This document shows, in pieces, positions 13,993 through 25,300 of a DNA stretch of 64,000 nucleotides. The first letter of the stretch is position 1; every line of letters starts with the position of its first letter. Where the stretch lies: assembly GCA_032191485.1 (NCBI GenBank), contig JAVDOI010000006.1, positions 9,158,056-9,222,055 of the forward strand, in the 5' to 3' direction. The position numbers and the translations under genes were made by a program. This DNA comes from Leptoclinus maculatus. Taxonomy: Eukaryota > Chordata > Actinopteri > Perciformes > Stichaeidae. The notes beneath the pieces were generated by a model that saw only the letters and a list, made by a program, of their open reading frames with translations, was not told the DNA's origin and ran no database searches.

Positions 13993-15942
13993 CAGCGTAT
14001 CCGCAGCAGGAAGGCCACTCTAGAAGAGCTGCAGTCAGTCCATTCAGAGAAACATGTGCTTCTGTTCGGAACAAACCCACTCAACCGCCTCAAGCTGGAC
14101 AACCGCAAGCTGGCTGGTAATATCTGATAACAATAATGAAAAAAATCATAATTAAACTGAAATTATGATAATAATAATAATAATAATATTAACATCCATG
14201 ATAATTGAATGACAGAAATAATCTTCTTCAGGAATCTTATCTCAACGGATTTTTGTGATGTTACCATGTGGAGGAGTTGGGGTTAGTGCCACACACACAC
14301 ACACACACACACACACATGCATGCACATCGTAGACCCCTTTAAAGCACAAGTCAAGTGGGAATCTTTCCACTTATCTAATTGCATACAGCAAACATTACA
14401 TGGTTGATTATGCCTCATTACACAATTAAAGTAATAATACTACAAATTGCTAATGCTATTGTTTTTGGCTAAGACAACTTTAAAACCCAGTCAGAATTCA
14501 AAGGCTGTACAAAGGTGAGAAGTGGAAGAGAAAGAGAGAGGAGGAAGGGAAGAAAGAAGGAACACATAGAGTCTGTTGCTTGGAGGGGTGCGTGCCAGTA
14601 AAACTGGATTTTATTTAGAGGGAATGGATGTGGGGAAACAGGGAATGAAAAACAAGATCAATTGTGATGGTAGGAGGAAATATCAATGGACCATGAGAGA
14701 AGGAACAATGAAGAGGATATAAAAGGACCAAAAGATGTTTTGTCATCTGATGTAGCAAAACACAGATGAAAATGCGCATGAGAAACTGTTGTGAAGCACA
14801 GTAAGAAGAGAGGAGGCAGATAAGAGAGTAGAAGAGGAGAGGGGAGGAGAGGAGGTAGGAAAAGAAGAAGGGGGCTGGGTGTTAGTTGATAAGGCGACTG
14901 ATCTGCCTGGATTTCCGGACCGTGGCTGCTCTGGTGAAGAGGGGTGATTGGAACAAGATGGCAAAGTCTGTGATAAAAGAAATTCCTCTGATTTCATTGT
15001 TCCACCGCAGTACACCACCAATGTGAGTTTTCAAACATGGAGTAATGTTGAAACAGAAGACGGGGTTTATAGAAAGAATAGCTGCAACAAAGAGAAAGTG
15101 GATGTGAAAAAAAATCTCTCAGCAATTGTTAGTATCAACAGAAGTTAAAGGTCCACCGTCACCAATACACGACAAGAATACACTATACAAATAATTATTC
15201 ATGTCGTTTATTATTTCAAAATAAAGGAAGTGCTGTCAAAAGTGAACTTCAGTTAGTTTGATCATCATAGACAGAACTGTCAATAGTCACCTCCCTATTG
15301 ACGAACACCAGCTGGATTAAATGAAATGTGTTAAACCTGCTGACTGTCGATCTCCAGTAAGACCGTCAGGTAAAATTCTGCACACTGGTCTGACTAGATT
15401 TCAGTAAATCTGAAACTAGTTGTTAAAAAAAATAAGATTTTTGATTAGGCTTTTTTGATTGCATCTTCAATTAACAACGGTGGCTGACTTTTGAACTATC
15501 TTTATGTGTCTCATCATTTTTGTGCTGACAGGTAGACATTGATACCATCTGGAATGAACTTCACACGTCAGTAGCTTCCCGTATTGCTGCAGGATGTGTC
15601 ACAGACCTGGCACTGAAGGTGGCACAAGGAGAGCTGAAGGTGTGTCTTTGTTACCAAATTCCCTCATCAGCAAGTCCTATGTGTTTTCTCAGGAATTTCA
15701 GAGCTGCTGTGTAACAGGTTGGGAAACAAACAACCATTATAAATAGTACAATGTAGCTTTACTAAATCCTCTACTGTAGATAGCTGCTGTCTGCAATGAA
15801 CAGAGCTTAAAGATATGAACTGTGATGGTTGCCCCCTGAAAGCAGAAAGGTGTTAGTTTTCGCTTTCTTCTCACAGAATGGCTTTGCAGTGGTGAGGCCT
15901 CCTGGACACCATGCAAACCACTCCTCCCCTCTGTAAGTACAG

Positions 15943-16007
<65 letters not shown>

Positions 16008-16108
16008 AGGTCTCTACAAAGTGTTTCAAAGGATTTATTACAGATCAGCTACACTTCTGAGCAAGAAGGAGAGAGAAAGAGAGAGAGAGCCTATGTCTCT
16101 CTATCTTA

Positions 16109-16175
<67 letters not shown>

Positions 16176-16499
16176 TGTGTGTGTGTGTGTGTGTCCGAGT
16201 TTGTGTGATGTGTGCTACCTGACTGATGCCCGAGGCATTCTACCTCCTCCACTCAGTTTCTTTTAAACTTTCAAGACACAGAGCAAAGCCCCTCAAAAGA
16301 AACTGTGCATGTGTGTGAGTGCACAGGATGTGTATGTATTCGTGTGCATGGCTGTGTGTCATTCTTTGATAGGAGGCATTAGCCAAGTAACCACATTCAG
16401 CTGGGACTGTGTGCTCAGCAGTGCTTGTCACTGGTTATTTATGGGATGATCATGACTTTTCTTGATGAGCAGATTTGCACAGCATTTATGATATACCTT

Positions 16500-16546
<47 letters not shown>

Positions 16547-19115
16547 GGCACTCACAGTTTACGACCCATGCTGACACTGCCACTTCCAACATTCCTCCAT
16601 TGTTTTTCCAAACATCAACACTTTTTTTGCATATCTTTTACTGTAGACAGTAATGGTTAAAGGAACTGCTGCGCCAAGTTGTGAGTTAATTTCTCTGAAA
16701 TCATCTCGCACGTATTGCCAGGAATTCACGCTGTTATCATTTGGAATGTTGAGTCAATTTTATGATACGCTTGGTTTGTCACAAAATGTGTGGGTTCTGC
16801 ATTTCTCAGGGGTACAAGAGTTTAGACTCAGCATAATAGATCAGCATGATATGAAAAGCCATTATTGTTTGTCAGCAGTGCAATGTGAAATACAAAACAA
16901 CTTGAAATGAAACACCCTTGTTTCTCCAATATTTGCAGTAAATGTTTGCCTGGCAGGAGTTTCCCTCTATGACTTGCACATTAGAGTCAGTGCTGTGATT
17001 GTCACAACCTGCACTGAATAGCCACCACGTGATGCCACATAACTGGAGACGAGGTTCCTAAGGTCCATATGGTGATTCTGTGATATTAATTTGCTGAAGA
17101 TGTCCTGATTAAAACATGTGGCCGCCTCTCTTCCTGTCTGTTCCTCCACAGGGGCTTCTGCTTCTTCAACTCTGTGGCCATCGCTGCCAAGCAGCTTCAA
17201 CACAAACACAACGTCAGCAAGATCCTCATCGTGGACTGGGTGAGGATCCACCGCATGACCAGCATCTCTGGTCCCCACATGGACAGGAGATGAAAACACA
17301 TGCACTGGCACACGAATGTATCGCGGACACACACAAGGTCCCCGGAAGCAGAGCAGCCCTCTACAGTAGCGCTTCTATTTATCATTTATTTAATTAAGGC
17401 ACCGTTATCTCTGGTCTCCATGTGAGATCTGAACTGCCAAGCACTGTATGCTTACAGTAGCCTGAGAGTCACACACAGTTTTATGCACACACATTCACAA
17501 ACACACACACACACACACATGTGCAGATATTGATCCGCAGCAAGGTGGTCGTCTGTTCACCATGTGTGTGTATATAAGCCTGTACCGTGTCTTTACACAC
17601 ACCGTGCTCTCTGACATATTATTGCGTCAAACATTGATTACTACCTGCTTCGTCAGAAAGCTTTAAGATTTGGAACACATATGCCATTGGCAGGGAAAAG
17701 CTTTGCAGGTTTTTACAGTCCCTGCTGGTTTGTGTGTACTTCATAACGAGAGAAAAGGCAATGAAGTGCTGTTTTGTGATTGTTTGGATGGTTTTGAACA
17801 AATATGTGAATCCATCATGGTTTTAATTATGTGTACATGTCTGATTTGGTCCACGGCAACTTCCTAACCTGTCATCCAATCATTGTCCAGGATGTTCACC
17901 ATGGCAACGGCACCCAGGAAGCCTTCTACAATGACCCGAGCGTGCTGTACATCTCTCTGCATCGCTATGACGATGGCAACTTCTTTCCTGGTAGTGGACA
18001 TCCCAGTGAGGTCGGTCGCCTTCCCAGGCAGTGATGTGTTTTTCTGCTTTGTTTTCTGTTGTCATAGTAATGTCTGACTGTTTGTGAGTGTTTATGTGTA
18101 CCTAGATTATCTTTAACAAAAGAACAACACACGAGAAACATTTATACTTACAACACAGGTTCTCTTTGTAGAGTAGATGAACCGAGTAGATTATTGTACT
18201 TTGACTCATAAGAACACATAATTCATCATAATACCGACCATGTGAAGATAGATATGTGGGCAGAGAAATATTTGGTAATTATGTGATTTCAGTGGCACAT
18301 TAGGGAGCTCAAGAGCCTTGTGTTTAGCATATACTCATGTATGTTATAATATACATGATTCTGATCTGTAATATTTTTAAATAGCTCATATTAGCTTGTT
18401 TAATTTGTCCACTGTCAACTTTTTGACTTGTTCAACATGCAATTTCCAAATGCTGCAAATATATTTATCCAGTGAACTCGCCGTGAGCCCATCATACTTT
18501 GATTTTGTGTATCTGCTGTAGGTTTCTTTCCCTAGTTCTAGTTTATTGAAGACACTTCAGGGGCTTTGGATGTAAGAACTTCACAACAGGATGTGTACAG
18601 TCGAATTGCATGCCTATGTTTGCATACAGGAAATTGAGATGCCTATGAATTCTGCCTGCGGTCTTACCAGAAACCAAGTGTGATGACTATTCCCAGTCAG
18701 ATGAACTGACCCCAACCCACGGTGGCATACACAACCCATTCAATCCCCCACATCCCCTCCTCTTACTCTCCCATCCTCTCCCACAATAATGAGGATAAAA
18801 TAGTCAATGTTTTCCCATAAAATCCCCCGATGAGGGACGGCACATAAAACGCTCTGCTGGCTTGGATGTGGCTTTGCCTTAAGTGGCCCCTCAACCTCTG
18901 TTGAGCTGTGTGGTAAACCTCTGGAGTCGTGCTGTCCCCCGTGTAGGTATATAACACACCATGGGGTAAGGGTGTGATGTCATAGCCATAACAGAGAGTG
19001 CCGAGTACCACACAGAAAACCAGCGACGGCCTAATCCAGTCCAGGAACCCTTGAAACATGAAAGAGAGAGAAAAAGGACAGAGAGGAGTGCAAGAGACTT
19101 GGCGCAATAGCAGGA

Positions 19116-19151
<36 letters not shown>

Positions 19152-19352
19152 CAGCTATGTGTGTTTCTCTGTGCACATGCGCGTGCATGTGGGTACATTA
19201 CCAGTTGGCAAAGGACAGGAGGCCTCATGTGTTTTTAGTTTTCCCTGTGAACATCCCGTCCACTGAGAGAAGAATGGAGACAGACGCTCTGCGATGCTCA
19301 TCAGCATTCTTTCAAACATCCTCTCACACCCATACACACACACACACACACG

Positions 19353-19388
<36 letters not shown>

Positions 19389-22300
19389 AAGGAAATTACC
19401 ACGCCTTGTTGCCAAGAGTATGTCAATCACCCTCTTCATTCTGCCCTCAAACTGACACATTGACTGATAGTGAAGGGCTTTGAGAACAGCTAAATGGCTG
19501 CTAGCAGGACTACAAAGAAAAAGGCAGGAATCTTTCAACTTTCTTTCCAGGACCCGGGCCTCAGTTCACTCTTTGCCCCAAATATGTGAGGTCAACTCTG
19601 CCTGGCATTTTGGAAGCACACGTCAATCTTAATACAGAAAATATAATATCCACTAAAATCATTTACAGTACGCCATAAAATATAAATGAGTTGTGTAGAG
19701 TAGTTTACTAAATTTTATTTGACATGTCATATATACAAACCTACTAAATGTATTTATCTAGAAAACAGAATATGGAGTCATATAATATATTAATATATAT
19801 ATAGTAATATATTTTCAATATATAAATGGAACATTTTATGAGATCATACAGCAATTTCCAAATGTGAACTATTTCCCAGTATAGCTATAACTTAAAGCTC
19901 GGGAATCATAAACGGGTGTAGCTCTGTTGTGGCTCGGTTTGATTTATCAGGTCATTTGACAAATTGTATCAAAATCAAAATGGAGCGGCAGGGGTGTCGA
20001 ATTAATAGCCATCCGTCCCTCATTTGGGAATCATAATCACTCCCTGGTGTTGCCTTAAACAGACTTAGTCACTTTTCCTCGATTGGTGCAATGCAATGTT
20101 TTGGAACAGGCGTGCTTATTTTATGAACATTTGACACAAATCTGTCATCGTCTCGCAGTTTCTCAACTTTCACTGGGACTCATTAACTTTCTTGACATTC
20201 ACAGAGACTCTTCCTGTTTCTTAGTCTCACTCTCTCTCCCCTCTCTCTCTCTCTCTCTCTCTCCCTCCATCCAGGTGGGTGCAGGTGCAGGCGAGGGCTT
20301 CAATGTTAATGTAGCATGGACAGGTGGTTTGAACCCTCCCATGGGTGATGCAGAGTACCTGGCTGCATTCAGGTAAAGAATGACCTCAACCTGTCTCTAT
20401 TAGCCGCATCATATTTCTTTCCATACTGCAGTACTCTGCAATTTATAATCTAAAATGAAAGGTCTGTACTGGTGTTTCTGCATGTTCAAGCCCATTTGCT
20501 ACAAATTAGATATACTTGCATACATTACTGACTGTCGATCATTTAGAAAAAGCATAACATATGATGTCACAAGTTTCAGTTTGTAACACTGCTGTGGTGA
20601 GTTACATCACTGTTACGGTTGTTATTCACATCACCTCAGGCATGCTATCAATGAAGTACCATGATGTTGGGAAGCTAGTTAAGCCAATAAAAACACCAGA
20701 TACAAAATTACAGAATGTCGAGAAAAGCATATTATAATCATGAGGAACAGGATGTTTTTTGTTTATTTTTCACACAAATTAGTGTGTGTGCCAGGAGGGC
20801 AAACAAAAACTCAATATGTCCTCATTGTCGTTGAAGCCCACTGGAATGCAACACCCACGAGACATACTTTTGAGTGTATATTCATGTTATTATACTTTAA
20901 AGTTCCTGATATCCTCAGAAAAACAGTTGTCAGTAATCAATGTCTACACACTTTGTATGATGATATGGTTTTTGCAGTGATATAAGCCACAACTTTCCTT
21001 TTTATTGTTTAGCTGAAAACAAAGCCGTACACGCTCGTGTTGGTGCAACTAACCGGTTCTCTCCCCACAATTTTCATTTCATTCAAGCTATTTTTTCCTG
21101 AATGAATATACTTTTGTCCTGTTCTACACTATAACAAATTCTGTCAGCAACGCTGGCTTGCCACCAGATGATTAAACATTATGTGAGCTCTATACGGTTC
21201 TGTATGCCGCAGACACAGTGGGTGGGCCCTTCGTCAAAGGAAAGATGCTAATGAGCTAAGCCATACTGGTAAAAATCCATAGAGGCAATAGGCAAGCTCG
21301 GAAACACTAAGTCCAGTGTTTACTGGAGCTCTGGATTCTAATTAAGAAACAACTGGTCTCTTCCTGAGCAGGCGTCTGGTTTTGGTATTTTTCATCCAGT
21401 TAGGGAAATGGCAAGTGTTTTCATGTGTAAAACTTCCTCAGTTAACCACACTGTAGTACTGTACCGTGTTGTGTGTTACCCAGAGAACCTTTGCCCTGTA
21501 TCAAAGCTCTGTGGAGAAGGAGTGTTCTGGTGGTCCAGTGGTTTGAGGCACATACCATGTAGCTGTGATGTCCGGGGTGCCTATCCGTCCAAAGACTTTT
21601 TGTCACGTGTCCTCATAGGGAACAAACCCATATTTACTGCCAGTGTCAACTATCTAATTAGGGTAACAAATTCCACAATAATCGTAAATATGTCATTTGG
21701 ACTTGGAAAGCTGCAACAAGATAGTCAAGTTTTTAAGAAGTAAAATACATGAATCAGAACAGTGGATTTTCAGTGGACTTTGTTTGCCACCATTCTGTGG
21801 ATTAACTGGTGCAAATAAATGCATAACTCGCTATGCAAGACAAAATGTAATGCATCATGAATTCATTTTTATGCAATTAAGTATCTAGTCTCGTCCCCAT
21901 TTTATAATTCAATTTGGATGTTCCAGATTCTGTGTGTTTTTCTTCAGGATGGAACAGAAAACTAGCGATTGTTGATGATGTGGGACTCTGTTTTCGGGCG
22001 TGTGTTAGTGACGGGGGAAATATTGTGGTCACGAGTGGTGGTGGGACTCTAGTACAATCAAGAGAAAGCTCAGCTGTGTTGAGATTAAGTGTCATGGCAT
22101 CGTGTGAGTGTATGTGTGGAGGATTACTAAGGCTGGTCAGAATTTAAGGTCAGTTTAATCACCGGTAGCACAGCACACACACACACACGTAACGTCCAGT
22201 TTTAAAGGAAAAGCATCGGGATGTCTATATTTTGGCCTGTGCATAGCATGTATGTGTGCATGCACACATACATGCATACATGTGCATTTCTAGGTGGCTA

Positions 22301-25300
22301 CTGACGAATGACAAACTATGAAAGAGAGGAGAGCAGAAGAGAAGAAGTGGGGGGTGCATTGTTAGGGAATCCAAAGGCGGCGTAATTAGGCCCAATGGAT
22401 CCCAGATGGCTGGCTGTCAGTGACGTGAGAAGAGGGACGAGCTCCTAATAGGAACCAGACGCACACAAACGCCTTTGAACTGCCGCTGAGAGAGGGAGAG
22501 AGGGAGAGAGAGAGAATCAAACGCGGCATGGGCCGTACGGTCTTGCTAAATAACTGGCAGCGGGAGACGAGAGGAAGTAAGGAGGAGAGCGTAGAGGCGA
22601 GGAAAGTGGTCTCCCCTGAGTAGAGCATACAGTATGTGGGCGTCTCAGTCCAGATATGTCAAGGGTCTCATTTTTATATGCTTGTGTCACTCGCAAAGAC
22701 AGAAACTTTTTGCATCGTTTGCCACCTGCCTACATTTGCTTTGCTTCAGCCTTTTTTTTTTTAAATCTTTATATGTCTGGTAAAGGTTTGCAGAGCGCTC
22801 ATGCTTCTTTTTTTTCAGCAGTGCTCTGCTTCACATTTAAACAGTTGCACACATTCACACCTGGGAGCTACCCCACCTTCTAGTGTTGGCCACTTACCAG
22901 GAGTGGATCGAGAACAGAGATCAAGCGCTTGGAACATGGCCTTTGATAATTTATCTTTCATCAATTTCAAATGGATGGAGTTTACAATGAAGTAAATGTT
23001 TGCAGTTAACGATCCAGGGGAAAAAAAGTATTTCGCTGTAAATTGTTCCGGTCGCAAATCAATCACCTTGTCTATGCAGTGATTTCGGTTTTTATGTTGT
23101 TGTTTTTTTACTTTACAGGCAACTTAATATTCAGTTTATTACAAAAACAAATTGTATTAATTCTATTATGATGTTAAATCAATCCCTCAATGGGGATTGA
23201 TTTAATGGGGCTACAAGGCTGGCCCAACCACCTGTGAATGTGGAGAAGCAGACCATACTATGGAGCACTGCCTTGTCTGCCCTCTACTACCCAACCCTTG
23301 CAACTCAAAAGACCTTGCAGTGTTCAATAAAAATGCAAAAGGACTGTGTAAAGAAATGGGAAACTGTCATATAACCATCACGCTTCAGTGAAACGAAAAG
23401 AAGAAGAATCCCTCAATGACTTCCTCTCTCACATTATTATATTGTATACACTGTTCCAAGTGTTTTTTCGCAAACTACAAACACCTGTTGAAAATATGAT
23501 TACTTAAATGTACTATCTAATTCAGCTAGGCCACAGGGCTTGAACGGATGTAACATAAGATACTAAATTTGGTTACAGCATGTTGTTTCCTCTCTTCCTC
23601 CTCAGAGCCGTGGTGATGCCCATTGCCCACGAGTTTTCCCCTGATGTGGTGCTCGTGTCCGCTGGCTTTGATGCTGTCGAGGGACATTTGTCATCACTGG
23701 GAGGCTACAAGGTCACAGCCAAGTGTAAGCATCAATCATCCCCACATTCACATTCTCATTAACATACTCTTACACACGGACATGGAAAGGGATATGGATC
23801 AGTGTTAACATCACACAAAGTTTGGTCTGAACTCCATCGTACGTACTTATAACATATACTGTATATAAGAACTGGATGTTGTCACTGTGACGTCCACTAC
23901 TGGTTTGTGGACTGCCGTTTTGGAAGTTCAACATTTTGGCCATCGCCATCTAGGCTTTTTGCAACCAGAAGTGACACAAGCGGGTGGAGCTAAAGTACAA
24001 CCGAACCAGGCGACCACAAAGGTTACAATTTACTTTCATGAACTGAAAACACACTGTGAAAGGGTTAAAGTTGTAAGATGGAAACACGGACAACTCCCAG
24101 ACAAACTCCCGACCTGTCAATCACAAGGTAGCCACAGCCAGACATTAGCATCAGGTGAGAAGCAGTTTGAAAGCAGAGTTTTGAAAAAAAACTTCATGAG
24201 TGCAAATTCGGTTTGTTTGTGCACTGTTTTGAGATTTTGAGATTCTTTTTAATTTTAGATAAAATGTAAATTTGTAAATGATGAGCTCTCATCTGAAATG
24301 GCATCTACGAGGCAGAGAGCACCGCTCTGAACTCATGTGGGTGACACCAAGTTCGTTAAAAGCAATTTGGCATGGGAAATTACATAAACTTTCACCAACA
24401 CTGAAGGAATCCTTTAATCTTTTAATCTTTAATCAATATCTGGGGACAACTCCTTGACCAGTCATGATCTAATTCAACCTGTGTATGTGCTTGTTTGTGT
24501 GATCTTCTCTTCCAGGTTTTGGTTTCCTGACCCGTCAGCTGATGTCACTGGCAGGGGGTCGGGTGGTAATGGCTCTAGAGGGGGGACATGACCTCAAGGC
24601 CATCTGTGATGCCTCTGAAGCCTGCGTAAGCGCCTTGCTGGGCATGGAGGTGAGATGTGTGCGTGTACAGTACGTGTGTGTGTGTGTTTCTGTAGAGATA
24701 TACAGTATGTTCCATCCTCTAACCACTTCATTTGTTGTGTCCCAGGTGGAGCCTCTGTCCCAGTCCGTGTTGGACCAGAAGCCTTGTGAAAATGCTGTCC
24801 AGTCATTGCAGAAAGTCGTCCAGGTCCAAAGTGAGAACTGACACTTGAACTTGCATTAACAAAGAAATCAGCCACATGTTAACACACACGTTGGACTTTA
24901 AGCCAATAGAGCAAAACAATGACAATTGTATTAAAAAATATTTTTAACGCATGTTTCCAGTTTTACAAAACCTGCCGCTCACCTGCTGCTCAGCATTGGA
25001 ACCGACCCACTACCAGCAAATTGTCTCTAAATCAATTCCAGACCTGAACCGACCTGACACATTAATACTGCATAAGCCTCATAACCTGACCAGTAGGCTA
25101 ATCAAATACGCTCTGAGCTGCAGTATATGCAAAAACTGTAGGGGTGCATAACAAGTAACTAAATACATGTAAAAAAAATTATATATAAATATAGATAATT
25201 AAAAACATGTAACATCTGCAGATTGCGCAGGCAGAAATGCCCGACACGTTTTCAGTAAATTATTTTCACTTGCATTTGCACCTGAGCAGACCAACTCGAT

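Noticed and set aside
13698..14108. Frames with long Thr-His or Cys-Val runs
   Set aside because: Translations of TG/CA microsatellites joined to hdac7 exons 12 and 13 in the wrong frame or strand.
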